The translations under genes and the position numbers were made by a program. From AWTP1-13 sp963820375 (GTDB lineage Bacteria; Pseudomonadota; Alphaproteobacteria; Rhizobiales; Hyphomicrobiaceae), in the NCBI GenBank assembly GCA_963820375.1, contig CAWFZX010000019.1, positions 62,001-126,000 of the forward strand: a stretch of DNA of 64,000 bases, written 5' to 3'. The notes below the pieces were generated by a model that was given only the letters and a program-made list of their open reading frames with translations, was not told where the DNA came from and did not search any database. Shown here in pieces: positions 52,032-60,981 of this stretch (the stretch's first letter is position 1; every line of letters begins with the position of its first letter).

Positions 52032-53075
52032 ATGCCCAAGTTCCGCATTTTGACGCCCGCCGGCGCCTCCTTCAGCAACAGCGGCGGCGGCTATAGCTTC
52101 GAAATGGAGGCACTCGAGAACCTCGATGCCGAAATCTTCGAATGCCCCACCACGGAAGAGGGGTTCCTCGCCGCCGCTGGCAATGCCGATGCCGTTTATG
52201 CCAAGGGCATGAAGTTCAGCCGGCGTATGATCGAGGCGCTCGACAAATGCCGCGTCATGGCGCTGGGGACGGTCGGCGTCGATTACGTCGATGTGGCAGC
52301 CGCGACCGAGAAAGGCATTCCCGTCACCAACTGTCCGGATACCTTCATCGAGGAAGTCGCCGATCACGCCATGATGCTGCTGCTGGCCACCCATCGCCGC
52401 GCCATCGAGCAGGACCGCATGGTGCGCGAAGGCCGTTGGGCGGAAGGACGCCCACAACTGCTGCAAGTGCCGCGCTTGCTCGGCCAGACGCTGGGCTTCA
52501 TCGCCTTTGGCCGGGTTGCGCGAGCGGTCGCCGAACGCGCCAAGCCCTTCGGCTTGCGCCTGCTGGCATACGATCCTTTCCTCGATGAGTTGAAGATCGC
52601 CGGCTCGGGTGTCGAGCCGAGCAGCCTGCCGGATCTGCTCAAGCGATCCGACTTTATTTCCATGCATCTGCCGGCGACGCCCGAAGCCGTCGGCTTTCTG
52701 AAGGAGAAGCACTTCCGGCAGATGAAACCCAATGCGATCTTCATCAATACGGGGCGCGGCGGCACGGTCGATGAGCCCAGTTTGATCAAGGCGCTGCAGG
52801 AGAAATGGATCGCCGGGGCGGGACTCGACGTGCTTGCCGTCGAACCGCCGAAGCCGGACAATCCGCTGTTGCGCATGCCGCATGTCATTCTGGCCCCGCA
52901 CAATGCCTCGGCGTCCGCCCGCTTCGATCCCGCACGCAAGCGCCGCGTCGGGCAAGAACTGGCGCTGGTGCTGTCGGGCCGCTGGCCGATGTCGTGCGTC
53001 AATCCAAGCGTCCTGCCGACAACCAACCTCAAACGTTGGCAGCCGGTGTCGATGGATCGAGGACCCAACTCCTGA
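52032..53075 (+). CDS. D-isomer-specific 2-hydroxyacid dehydrogenase
   Basis: A 347-residue NAD-dependent dehydrogenase. The dinucleotide loop is LGFIAFGRVARAVAERAKPFG, slightly unlike the usual GxGxxG, and the catalytic Arg, Glu and His are in NTGRGGTVDEPSL, GLDVLAVEPP and LAPHNASAS. The start MPKFRILTPAGASF at 52032 is supported by the family opening. It is divergent from the TPP-enzyme operon across a 199-base gap, and convergent with the dehydratase-like gene. Phosphoglycerate-like or C-terminal-binding-protein-type substrates are possible. Confidence 0.92.
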   Translation: MPKFRILTPAGASFSNSGGGYSFEMEALENLDAEIFECPTTEEGFLAAAGNADAVYAKGMKFSRRMIEALDKCRVMALGTVGVDYVDVAAATEKGIPVTNCPDTFIEEVADHAMMLLLATHRRAIEQDRMVREGRWAEGRPQLLQVPRLLGQTLGFIAFGRVARAVAERAKPFGLRLLAYDPFLDELKIAGSGVEPSSLPDLLKRSDFISMHLPATPEAVGFLKEKHFRQMKPNAIFINTGRGGTVDEPSLIKALQEKWIAGAGLDVLAVEPPKPDNPLLRMPHVILAPHNASASARFDPARKRRVGQELALVLSGRWPMSCVNPSVLPTTNLKRWQPVSMDRGPNS

Positions 53076-53514
53076 CGGCAGGGCCGAGCTCGACAACGCC
53101 GAAGATCGAGGTCCACCATCTCAACCCCCCGGGTCGCAGCGCATCGAGGGGCTGCCGAGGAGCTGGACCTCGACGTTTTTGCAGGACCTGAGAGCGACGC
53201 CTGCTGGATCAGTCTGTCGACGACACAAGGCAGGCCCCGAGTTTTCTGATCGCACCATCCCGCTTCGGTCTCTCGACCCGTTTGACCGGCTGTGGTCGAT
53301 AGGTCCCGGCGCGCGGGCGAGCCAGCCTTCACCCCTCTCGACCAGTTGCCGCGAGGCCTCTGCTGGGTCGGGCGCCATGGGTCGCAGTTTCCGAGATTCT
53401 AAAGGCGTGTCTGCCATCCGCGCACCGGCTAGGGGCAAAGGACCTCTGAAACCGCACAGGATCGCTGCAGCGCCGCAGACTTCAGTCGGGCGCCAGGCCC
53501 GCACATGCTCGTGA
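53076..53514. other. Convergent intergenic region without recognised gene
   Basis: These 439 bases separate two convergent genes. Open frames run on both strands but none resembles a family or has a ribosome site. I find no T-rich terminator. The composition appears less GC-rich and less codon-structured than neighbours, so it may be remnant or transferred DNA. Confidence 0.45.
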
Positions 53515-54465
53515 TCAGCGATCGAAATCGACGACGGTGGTATTGCCGCCACTGATGATAACGCCGACGCGTTCTCCCGTGTGCGCTTTGTATGCGCCTG
53601 ACGTCAACGCCGAGAATGCCGTCGCTCCCCCCGGCTCTGCGACAAGACGCAACGTGTGCCAGAGGACTTTCTGTGCCTGACGGATCGCCGCATCAGTCAC
53701 AAGCACCGTGCCACCTACGTAGGCCCGAGCGATTGGAAATACGCGCGCACCCACGCGGCGCGGCGCTAGCGAGTCCGCGGCCAGACCGCCAGCTTCCGCG
53801 TCTACTGGATGGCCGGCCTCGAAGGCTTTCGTAAGGGTCGGAGACGCAAAGGGCTCTACACCGACAACCTTAATGGAGCCACCATACCACGCAGCAATTC
53901 CTGCGATCAGGCCGCCGCCCCCCACAGCGACGAGCAGTGTGTCGATATTGGCGGCCTGCTCATTGAGCTCCATACCCAGGGTGCCCTGCCCAAGCATGGT
54001 CTCGTCTTGGTCGAAGGCATGGACGGGCATCGCACCCGATTGTGCCACCCATGCCTCGCTCGCGGCCAGCGCGTCGGCATAGCGATCCCCTTGAACGACG
54101 AGATCAGCACCGTACTCACGGATGCGCTGCACTTTGGCGGGGGACGAAATAGTCGGAACGAAGATCTTTGCGGGCACCCCCAGTTTCATGGCCGCATAGG
54201 CGACAGCAGCTCCATGGTTTCCTCCTGAGGCCGCCACCACGCCAGCCGCGGGCACGTTGCGGGTTAGCAGATTTGTGAAGGCGCCACGCGCTTTGAAGGA
54301 ACCGGTATGCTGAAACAACTCCAGCTTGAGACAGAGCTTGTGCGAGCTGAGACCGAGATCCGCGCAATCGACCTCTATGACAGGCGTGCGTCGCACGTAA
54401 GGCCTAATGCGCTTCTCACATCGAATGATTTGCTCGCGGCTGACGGCGATGGATAGGTCTGACAT
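53515..54465 (-). CDS. Threonine/serine dehydratase family PLP enzyme
   Basis: A 316-residue fold-type II PLP enzyme. The cofactor lysine is in LFQHTGSFKARGAFTNLL (about residue 57), the asparagine loop is SGGNHGAAVAYAA and the phosphate loop VGGGGLIAGIAAWY. There is no C-terminal ACT domain, as in catabolic TdcB or serine racemase. Related ectoine-cluster and hydroxythreonine dehydratases share this length. G+C appears lower than in surrounding genes by eye. Neighbouring genes give no pathway, so the substrate is left open. Confidence 0.88.
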   Translation of the reverse strand: MSDLSIAVSREQIIRCEKRIRPYVRRTPVIEVDCADLGLSSHKLCLKLELFQHTGSFKARGAFTNLLTRNVPAAGVVAASGGNHGAAVAYAAMKLGVPAKIFVPTISSPAKVQRIREYGADLVVQGDRYADALAASEAWVAQSGAMPVHAFDQDETMLGQGTLGMELNEQAANIDTLLVAVGGGGLIAGIAAWYGGSIKVVGVEPFASPTLTKAFEAGHPVDAEAGGLAADSLAPRRVGARVFPIARAYVGGTVLVTDAAIRQAQKVLWHTLRLVAEPGGATAFSALTSGAYKAHTGERVGVIISGGNTTVVDFDR

Positions 54466-54773
54466 GGGACCCCAGGAGATTTCCTACAGACCTCAGTGAC
54501 GGTTCTTCGGCAAACGTCGGTCACTGCCAAGATCGGAAGTTCTATCTCGCTCTGCCCACGCTAGGGAATAGCGGTTCGCTAGCCATTGGTACAGCCATTC
54601 CTTTGCAATCTCGCTAGCGGAATGCGCGATATCGAGAAGCAACGCATCGGCATCGACCGTAAGGCCGATGGCCATCATTGCTTTCGCTGAGACGCCGCGA
54701 CTGACAGGACCGCAAGTGCATGCGCGGGGCCCGCTCGCGCCGCCGCCGCCGATCGGTCAGTCGTCATCCGTCG
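54466..54773. other. Intergenic region; one weak short open frame
   Basis: The 308 bases hold a minus-strand 61-codon frame at 54493-54678 (opening MMAIGLTVDADALLLDIAHS), with no clear ribosome site and no recognised family. It could be a small gene or a degraded one; I do not call it. No terminator is evident. Confidence 0.4.
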
Positions 54774-55742
54774 TCAGTGGGTCTTGAGGCCAGCTGCTTT
54801 CACCAGCGCCGCGTTAACGGCGATTTCCTTTTCGACGTGCGCCGCGAATTCGGCGGGCGTCATGATCATCGGTTCGAAGCCGAGTCCGGTCAGCTTGTCG
54901 CGCACTTTGGGCTCTTGCAGGGCCTTGAGCGTCTCGCGATTGAGCTTGTCGACGATCTCGCGCGGCGTCTTCGCCGGCAGAAACACTCCAAGCCAGATCG
55001 GATACTCGGCATCGGCAACGCTGGCTTCGAGCGTGGTCGGCACATTCGGCAGCGCGGCGGAGCGTTTGTCGCCATTCACCGCGAGTGCGGCGAGCTTGCC
55101 ATCCTGAATCTGCGGCAGGACCAGCGCGACCGGACCGAAGAAGAAGTCGATGCGTCCGGCGATCACTTCCGTCATAGCCTCCGCACCGCCCTTGAACGGA
55201 ACATGCACGGCGTCCAACCCCGCGCTGATCCGGAAGCGTTCCGCGCTCAAATGGGTTGCGGTGCCGACGCCCACCGAAGAGAAGTTCAACGCGCCTGGCT
55301 TGGCTTTGGCGCTGGCGATGAGGTCGCCCACTGTCTTCCAGCCCCTCGCCGGCGGAACGACCAGGACGCTCGGCGTGATGCCGAACGGGACGACCGCAGC
55401 AAGGTCTCGCTGCGGGTCGTAGCCTAGGTTCGAATAAAGTGCCGGCGAGATCGTGAGCGCGGAGCCGTGGGCGAGAATGGTGTAGCCGTCGGGCTCCGCC
55501 TTGGCGACGAAGGCAGAACCGATCGTCCCCCCAGCGCCGGTGCGGTTCTCCACCACGATGCTCTGGCCGAGCTGCACGGCCAGCTGCTCGAACACCAGGC
55601 GCGGGATGATGTCGGTGGTGCTGCCCGCGCCGACGGGCACGATCGCCCGCAGCGGTTTGCTAGGCCAGGCCTCAGCTCGGGCCTGCAAGGTCGCCAATCC
55701 TAAGCCGAGCACCGGCAGCAACGTCAGGTAGATCGCGTTCAT
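54774..55742 (-). CDS. Tripartite tricarboxylate transporter (Bug family) substrate-binding protein
   Basis: A 322-residue periplasmic binding protein. The ATG at 55742 follows AAGGAGG and gives a signal peptide (MNAIYLTLLPVLGLGLATLQ, cleavage near ARA-EAW). Mature motifs are WPSKPLRAIVPVGAGSTTDIIPRLV, VVENRTGAGGTIGSAFVAKAEPDGYT and LPNVPTTLEASVADAEYPIWLGVFLPAKTP, typical of Bug/TctC. No TctA or TctB membrane genes are nearby, as is common for orphan Bug proteins. A LysR gene is divergent and probably controls it. Confidence 0.93.
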   Translation of the reverse strand: MNAIYLTLLPVLGLGLATLQARAEAWPSKPLRAIVPVGAGSTTDIIPRLVFEQLAVQLGQSIVVENRTGAGGTIGSAFVAKAEPDGYTILAHGSALTISPALYSNLGYDPQRDLAAVVPFGITPSVLVVPPARGWKTVGDLIASAKAKPGALNFSSVGVGTATHLSAERFRISAGLDAVHVPFKGGAEAMTEVIAGRIDFFFGPVALVLPQIQDGKLAALAVNGDKRSAALPNVPTTLEASVADAEYPIWLGVFLPAKTPREIVDKLNRETLKALQEPKVRDKLTGLGFEPMIMTPAEFAAHVEKEIAVNAALVKAAGLKTH

Positions 55743-55835
55743 GGCAGCCTCCTTGTCACGCATCAGGCTCTTGGCGTGAGCGGAGCAAACATTCACGACA
55801 GCAGCTTTGGGCCAACCCGAACTATCAGTCCAATA

Positions 55836-55856
55836 CCTAATTCCTCTGGTCAATTA
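55836..55856. promoter_or_regulatory. LysR-type operator between bug and lysR genes
   Basis: CTAATT-N9-AATTAG is a perfect six-base dyad (55836-55841 and 55851-55856), containing the T-N11-A core of LysR boxes (T at 55840, A at 55852) on the dyad axis. It lies between divergent Bug and LysR genes, 26 bases before the LysR start. Likely the site of autoregulation and bug activation. Confidence 0.6.
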
Positions 55857-55881
55857 GATCGATCCGGCATAAGCAAATGAC

Positions 55882-56850
55882 ATGAACCTGCGGCACACGC
55901 GCACCTTCGTCACCGTGGCCGAGCTAGGGACCGTCTCCAAGGCGGCGCTGGCCCTGCGCATTGCCCAGCCTGCGCTGTCCCGACAAATCGGCGATCTGGA
56001 GCAGGAGCTCGGTTTCAAGCTTTTTGATCGCGTCGGTCGCCGCCTGCGCTTGACCGGCGAAGGCGAGCAGTTGCTCAGCGATTGCCGGGGTCTATTGAAC
56101 TACGCCACCGCGCTCGGCGAGCGAGCACAGCAGATCCGGCGCGGTGACGTCGGCGTGCTGAAAGTGGCGGCCACCCCCTTACACATCGAAAGCGTGTTTT
56201 CGCAGTTCCTGCCCCGGTACGCGCAGCGTTATCCCAACGTGCAGGTCAAGTTGACGGAGGGGAGTGGCCTCGAGATTCTGGCCATGCTGGAACGCGGCGA
56301 CATTCACCTTGGTCAAATGCTGCCGTACGCGGTTCAGCTCAACGACCGCTTCGAAAGCCAGCCGCTGGACCCGGCTGAGCTGCTCGCCGCATGCCATCCA
56401 TCGCTGACGCTCGGCAGCCGCGGCACCATCGAGGTGGGGCGCCTCTCGCCGCATCCATTACTCCTCCTGGATAGCGGGTTCGGGCTGCGCCGAGCCTTCG
56501 ACGCCGCCTGCCGCCTTGCGGGGCTCAAGCCGAAAATTCTGCTCGAAAGCCGCGGCCCGCATACCTTACTTGCTCTTGCCGAAGCCGGGCACGGGGTCGC
56601 CATCATTGCCTCGACCTTCCGAACGCATGCTTATGATCTGAAAATTGTCCGCTTGACCTACCGGGGCCGGCCGCTGCGCGAGCCGCTGGCTGTCTTATGG
56701 GACAAGCGGCGTCCGCTTCCGCGCTACGCCACGGCCTTCTGCGAGATGTGGGCCGAGCACGTGCGCCAGGTGTTCCCGATTACGCTGCCGACCGAGCCGA
56801 ACTCCGCCCCCAAAGTGAAGCGAGTTGGTGCGCGCAAGGCGCGGGCTTAA
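55882..56850 (+). CDS. LysR family transcriptional regulator
   Basis: A 322-residue LysR protein. The N-terminal winged HTH reads MNLRHTRTFVTVAELGTVSKA then ALRIAQPALSRQIGDLEQELG with FKLFDRVGRRLRLTGEGE; the effector domain (about 90-300) follows. The tail is basic (VKRVGARKARA). No ribosome site is obvious before the ATG at 55882. Divergence from a Bug binding protein gene and a LysR box between them indicate that it governs transport of an organic acid. Confidence 0.93.
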   Translation: MNLRHTRTFVTVAELGTVSKAALALRIAQPALSRQIGDLEQELGFKLFDRVGRRLRLTGEGEQLLSDCRGLLNYATALGERAQQIRRGDVGVLKVAATPLHIESVFSQFLPRYAQRYPNVQVKLTEGSGLEILAMLERGDIHLGQMLPYAVQLNDRFESQPLDPAELLAACHPSLTLGSRGTIEVGRLSPHPLLLLDSGFGLRRAFDAACRLAGLKPKILLESRGPHTLLALAEAGHGVAIIASTFRTHAYDLKIVRLTYRGRPLREPLAVLWDKRRPLPRYATAFCEMWAEHVRQVFPITLPTEPNSAPKVKRVGARKARA

Positions 56851-56870
56851 CAGCCAGCCAGCCGATCGAC

Positions 56871-56884
56871 GGGCGCTCGCGCCC
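56871..56884. terminator. Weak stem-loop between convergent lysR and oxidase genes
   Basis: GGGCG-CTCG-CGCCC forms a five-base stem with a four-base loop between two gene ends (56850 and 56894). It could serve both strands, but a T-run is missing, so support is weak. Confidence 0.3.
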
Positions 56885-56893
56885 GGGCCGTCC

Positions 56894-58189
56894 TTATGCG
56901 CTCGGACGCGAGCGCAGCTGGCTCAAGCGATCCTTGAAGCCGAGCCAGGCAAACACAGCGGGCAGAAACCAGGCCTTGCCGTTGTAGAGCGGAATGGCCG
57001 GCGGCGGCCGGAAATCGAGGGCTGACCGGCCGCGCGCATCGCCGAGAAGCTGCCAGGCCGCCTTTTGTCCGGCCCAACGCGCCCACACCACCCCCGAGCC
57101 GCAATAACCGACGGCGTAGCGCATGCCATCGCGCGAAAAGATGCGCGGAATCATGTCACGGTTCATGGCGACATGGCCCCACCAGCTGTGCGTAATGTCC
57201 ACGCCATCGAGAACAGGAAAGATGTCGGCCAGGGCCCGCCGCAGATGTTGCGTGGGCCACGCCGGGTCGCCGGCAATGCTGCCGTCGCGGCCGCCGAACA
57301 GGATGCGCGTGCCGTCCGGCGAGGGTCGATAGTAGTAGTGAAGCTCGCGCGTTTCCGAGCACATGACCTGTTTCGGCATCAACTCGGACATCAGGTTGTT
57401 GGACAGCGGCGCCGTGGCAATGATGCGGCTGCGCACGGGTACCAGCCGGCGTCGCAACCAGGCGTCCACGCCATCGGTGTAGCCGTTCGTGCCGACGATC
57501 ACGTGGTTGGCCTCGACCGTGCCGCGCGCGGTGTCGACTTTAAAGCCGCCGGTTTTGGCGGCAAAGCCGAGCACGGCGGTCTCTCCGTGCACCGTTGCTC
57601 CGGCCTGCTGAACGCGGGCAAACATACCGGCATAGAACTTGGCGGGATTGAGCCCGCCGATATCGTTGCGCATGAGACCGCCGTAATAGAAATCCGTGCC
57701 GAGCACGCCGCGCTGCTCGGCTTTCGGCACCGCGTGCGCCTCAATGCCCAATTTCTGGCGCAGCTCATCGGCGTCTCGCGCCAGCGTTTCATAGTCGGAG
57801 GCTTTTGCCGCGCCGGTGAAGCGACCGCTGAGCTGGAAATCGCAATCGATGGCCTCGCGCCGGATGAAGTCGATCAGGTCTTCGCGGGCGGCCTTGGCCT
57901 CTGCTTGCAGCGCGGTGGCGCGCGCCGCCCCGAATTTGCGCTGCATCTGCCGATAGCTCGGTCGAAGATTGCCGCTGGCGATGCCGCCGTTGCGCGTCGA
58001 AGCGCCCTCACCCGGGCGCTGGCGATCGAAGACTTGTACCGACCAGCCGGCGCGCGCCAAGGTCAGGGCCGCACTCAATCCGGTATAACCCGCCCCGACG
58101 ATGACCACATCTGAACGCGGCGCGACGGCGAGAGGGGGCGGCGTCGGTGGCGACGCCTGCTCCCACCAGTAGGGCAACGATTGCACCAT
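56894..58189 (-). CDS. FAD-dependent oxidoreductase (DAO/PuuB family)
   Basis: A 431-residue amine/amino-acid oxidase-like protein. It opens MVQSLPYWWEQASPP, characteristic of gamma-glutamylputrescine oxidase relatives, then the FAD fold VVIVGAGYTGLSAALTLARAG with the dinucleotide-binding Asp in VFDRQRPGEGASTRNGG. VGYCGSGVVWARWAGQKAAW near the C-terminus completes the FAD site. The start at 58189 is preferred over 58249. It probably oxidises a secondary amine or D-amino acid; with the hydantoin route making D-amino acids in region 1, this is worth noting but is not linked by sequence. Confidence 0.9.
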   Translation of the reverse strand: MVQSLPYWWEQASPPTPPPLAVAPRSDVVIVGAGYTGLSAALTLARAGWSVQVFDRQRPGEGASTRNGGIASGNLRPSYRQMQRKFGAARATALQAEAKAAREDLIDFIRREAIDCDFQLSGRFTGAAKASDYETLARDADELRQKLGIEAHAVPKAEQRGVLGTDFYYGGLMRNDIGGLNPAKFYAGMFARVQQAGATVHGETAVLGFAAKTGGFKVDTARGTVEANHVIVGTNGYTDGVDAWLRRRLVPVRSRIIATAPLSNNLMSELMPKQVMCSETRELHYYYRPSPDGTRILFGGRDGSIAGDPAWPTQHLRRALADIFPVLDGVDITHSWWGHVAMNRDMIPRIFSRDGMRYAVGYCGSGVVWARWAGQKAAWQLLGDARGRSALDFRPPPAIPLYNGKAWFLPAVFAWLGFKDRLSQLRSRPSA

Positions 58190-58256
58190 GGCGATCCCCG
58201 CCTGCAACACGACACATGAGACAGTATCGCCAGGATCGATCGCTGACAAAGAGTGT

Positions 58257-58835
58257 CTATGCAGCCTTCAGCAGGGCCGGTGTGGTCTCGTGCCGCGGCC
58301 ATTCCGACAGCAGTTTCGGCCACGCCTGCTTAATGGCGTGCCGAAACGGATGGTGCAGCACCCGCGGCAGCTCGCCCACATGCACCAGCTGATAGGCCGC
58401 CGGCGTCGCACCGGAGGCGCAGGCCGGCTGCCGGCTGCCTTCGCCGGGAAGGTGGGTATGAAAGTCCCGGCAGAAGGGACAGCGCACGGCCCACACGTCG
58501 CCAAGCCCCAAGGTTTGCAGGAGCGGAAGGCTCGGCAGCGACCAGGCCGGCACGGACGGCAGTTCGCTCGCCACAGCGCGCGGCTCAAGCCAACGCGGCC
58601 GCCGCAGGCAGTGTTGCATCAGCATGGCCAGTCGATGCGTGAGCACCCGCGCCCGGTAAGCGCCGCCGCGACCTTCGCAGATCGCCGCCAGCGCCCGTCT
58701 CTCCAGCAGCAACGCCAGCCAGAACCACAGTGTGCCCAAGCGCCGAAAGCCGCGCCGCATCGGTTCGGGAAAGCACTCCTCCTGCGCGGCATCGAACGCG
58801 ATCTTACAAAAGCCCCAGGCTATTTGTTTGAGCAT
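58257..58835 (-). CDS. Protein of unknown function with a CxxC segment
   Basis: A 192-residue protein starting MLKQIAWGFCKIAFDAAQEECFPEPMRR. It has a hydrophobic/aromatic part (FRRLGTLWFWLALLLERRALAA), a central basic part and a late AVRCPFCRDFHTHLPG with CxxC, then another Cys at ACASG. A single zinc or redox site is possible, and a membrane association around residues 35-50. I recognise no family. The start at 58835 is uncertain; the open frame runs on upstream but that part overlaps the DapA-like gene end. Orientation fits the neighbouring oxidase and DapA genes. Confidence 0.5.
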   Translation of the reverse strand: MLKQIAWGFCKIAFDAAQEECFPEPMRRGFRRLGTLWFWLALLLERRALAAICEGRGGAYRARVLTHRLAMLMQHCLRRPRWLEPRAVASELPSVPAWSLPSLPLLQTLGLGDVWAVRCPFCRDFHTHLPGEGSRQPACASGATPAAYQLVHVGELPRVLHHPFRHAIKQAWPKLLSEWPRHETTPALLKAA

Positions 58836-59019
58836 GGTTGTAGACCCCTGGTTTGCCCCCCAGGCGCCCGTGGCGGAGGTTGGACCGCCGTTCGTAAACA
58901 AATCGTTAACGCCCGTCGCGTTCTGAGGCGCTGCCGACCATGGCCATGGGCCCACACGTTGCACCCAGCGCGCGCGCCAACCCGTGCGCCGCGCGCCTGC
59001 GCCGCGGGGGCAGGGGTCG

Positions 59020-60078
59020 TCAGCTGCGCCAGCGTTCGAGATTGGCCGCGACAAAGGCGTTGTCGTTGAGCTCGGGGTAGAGGTTGGTGATCCGGTCGAT
59101 GCCGGCTGCCTGTCCGGGACTGAGGACCTCGCCGGCATCGAGGCAGTGTGTGCTGCGCATCAGGCCTTGGCGCCGCAGCACCTCGTGACAGCCGGGAATG
59201 CAGCCGGCAAAGCCGTTGGCAACGTCGAAAATGACGCTGTTGCAATCGGTTACCATGGCATCCAGCGCCAACAGGTCGTCGGGCACAACGCCGCTGCCGG
59301 CGCACGCCTGCGCCCTCGCCAGCAGCGCCACGGCGGGTTTGGTCCACACACTCCAGTGCCCAAGCAGCCCACCTTTGAAGCGCACGACGAGATCGCGCTC
59401 CTTGACGCGAATGCGCAGGGGCGTGACGAGATCGGCAACGATGTGGTCATCGTTGCCGGTATAGAGCGTGATGCGATCCTCCGCACCGGCGGCCACCACA
59501 CCGAAGGCGACATCGAGCGTCTTGTAGCGGTCGAATGGCGCGACCTTGATGGCAATCACGTTCTCAATGGCGGCAAAGCGCGTCCAGAAGGCCCGCGACA
59601 AGGCAATGCCGCCGACCGCGGTCTGCAGGTAAAAGCCGATCACCGGCAGCTCGCGCGCAACGGCGCGGCAGTGCTCGATCAGCGCATCGTCGCTGGCGCC
59701 TGGCATGGCGCCCAGTCCCAACAGCGCGGCGTGATAGCCAGTGGCGCGGGCCAGCCGCGCCTCCGCCAGGGCCTGCGGGGTCTTGCCGATCACGCCGGCG
59801 ATCAAAAGCAACGGCCGCTTTGCCCAGCCATGTGCCGTCTCGGCGGCCAACTCCAGCACCGGCTGGTAGAGCCCGGCGGCGCGGATCTGAAATTGCGTGG
59901 CATGCACGCCAACCGCGAGCCCACCCGCCCCCGCATCGATGTAATAGCGCGCCAGCGCGCGCTGCGACCGGGAATCGAATTGTCGGTGCTCGTCGAGTGC
60001 CAGCGGATGCGCCGGCAGCACGGTGCCGCGCCGCAGGACGGCAAGGACATCGGCGGGAATGTCGGTCCACAACCCCAT
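59020..60078 (-). CDS. Dihydrodipicolinate synthase (DapA) family protein
   Basis: A 352-residue TIM-barrel class I aldolase of the DapA/NanA superfamily, longer than DapA (about 290). GVHATQFQIRAAGLYQPVLELAAE and GVIGKTPQALAEARLARATGYHAALLGLGA represent the beta-2/3 region; the Schiff-base Lys is probably in VIAIKVAPFDRYKTLDVAFG, and TLYTGNDDHI follows. The substrate is uncertain: 2-keto-3-deoxy sugar acid aldolase/dehydratase activity would suit the neighbouring enolase and epimerase. It is the last gene of that minus-strand operon, 24 bases after the GNAT gene. Confidence 0.85.
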   Translation of the reverse strand: MGLWTDIPADVLAVLRRGTVLPAHPLALDEHRQFDSRSQRALARYYIDAGAGGLAVGVHATQFQIRAAGLYQPVLELAAETAHGWAKRPLLLIAGVIGKTPQALAEARLARATGYHAALLGLGAMPGASDDALIEHCRAVARELPVIGFYLQTAVGGIALSRAFWTRFAAIENVIAIKVAPFDRYKTLDVAFGVVAAGAEDRITLYTGNDDHIVADLVTPLRIRVKERDLVVRFKGGLLGHWSVWTKPAVALLARAQACAGSGVVPDDLLALDAMVTDCNSVIFDVANGFAGCIPGCHEVLRRQGLMRSTHCLDAGEVLSPGQAAGIDRITNLYPELNDNAFVAANLERWRS

Positions 60079-60102
60079 GGCAACTCATCCTCCGGTCGCC
60101 CG

Positions 60103-60981
60103 CTAGCCAAGCTCTGGCCCGGCCAGGGCAAAGACGCAGCCAGCCTGTCCGATCGCGAAGTTTGCACCAGCCAGCATGCGCATGTAGCGGCGCGGGGCGG
60201 TCGCGCCGTGCTGGGCCAGCCAGTCGTTGAGCCGGTGATGGCAATCGGGAATGTCGACAATCAGCGGCTCAGCCAGCGCCGCGGCGGCGGCGCTCAACAA
60301 CGCCAGCGCGGTTGGCTCATCGTCGGCAACGATGGGCCCGAGATGCCAGCTGCGGTGGCCGTCCCGGCCCAAGACAAAGCCCGCCAAGGCAGCATCGCTG
60401 CGTCTGGCGACGTGGGCAAAGCGGCAGGACCGGGACAGGAGCTCGGCGAGGATCGCCTCACGCGAAAAGCCGCTGCGCGGGCGGTCATAGGCGATGATCT
60501 CGGCAAGATCCGTGCGCGCGGCGGCGCGCACGGTGACGCCGGCGGGCGGCGCGACCGGGGAAAGCGTCGGCGCCTGCCAATGCCAGCGCGCGAGGGCAAA
60601 CACATCCGCAAACCCCAGCGGCAGATAGATCGGGCGGCCGAATTCAGTGGCGTCGAGCCCCGCCGTGCGACCGTCCGCCCGCGCCGCCGCTAGGCAGCGC
60701 GACAAAAGCTGGGTGCCGAGACCCTTGCCGCGCGCCGGCTGCGTCACCAAAACCATGCTGATCCAGCACAGCGTCGGCCCCAATGGCAGCAGCAGGGCGC
60801 TGCCGATCCAGCGCCCATCCTTGGCCTTTTTGCCGAAACCCCGGCCGAGCGCCAGCATCAAGCGCCAATCGGCTGCCACCTGGTTCCAGCCGGCTTCGTT
60901 GGAGAGTGGGCAAAGCGCCAAGGCATCGGCCGGCTCCAGGTCGACAATATCGCCGCCGGCCGCCGTCTCAAAATTGGCCAT
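60103..60981 (-). CDS. GNAT family N-acetyltransferase with C-terminal GNAT-like domain
   Basis: A 292-residue protein with an N-terminal GNAT fold; LVTQPARGKGLGTQLLSRCLAAARADG is the acetyl-CoA loop (RxxGxG). The second half (about 150-292; AGFVLGRDGHRSWHLGPIVADDEPTAL) matches the C-terminal domain of a two-domain acetyltransferase family. It begins MANFETAAGGDIVDLEPADA and overlaps the epimerase end by 14 bases, so it belongs to the same operon. Substrate unknown. Confidence 0.85.
   Translation of the reverse strand: MANFETAAGGDIVDLEPADALALCPLSNEAGWNQVAADWRLMLALGRGFGKKAKDGRWIGSALLLPLGPTLCWISMVLVTQPARGKGLGTQLLSRCLAAARADGRTAGLDATEFGRPIYLPLGFADVFALARWHWQAPTLSPVAPPAGVTVRAAARTDLAEIIAYDRPRSGFSREAILAELLSRSCRFAHVARRSDAALAGFVLGRDGHRSWHLGPIVADDEPTALALLSAAAAALAEPLIVDIPDCHHRLNDWLAQHGATAPRRYMRMLAGANFAIGQAGCVFALAGPELG

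Noticed and set aside
53121..53552. A 143-codon minus-strand frame overlapping the dehydratase-like gene end
   Set aside because: It is not similar to any family, lacks a ribosome site and competes with a + strand frame of equal quality.
54493..54678. A 61-codon minus-strand frame
   Set aside because: No ribosome site, no family, isolated in a composition-shifted gap; left as a remark only.
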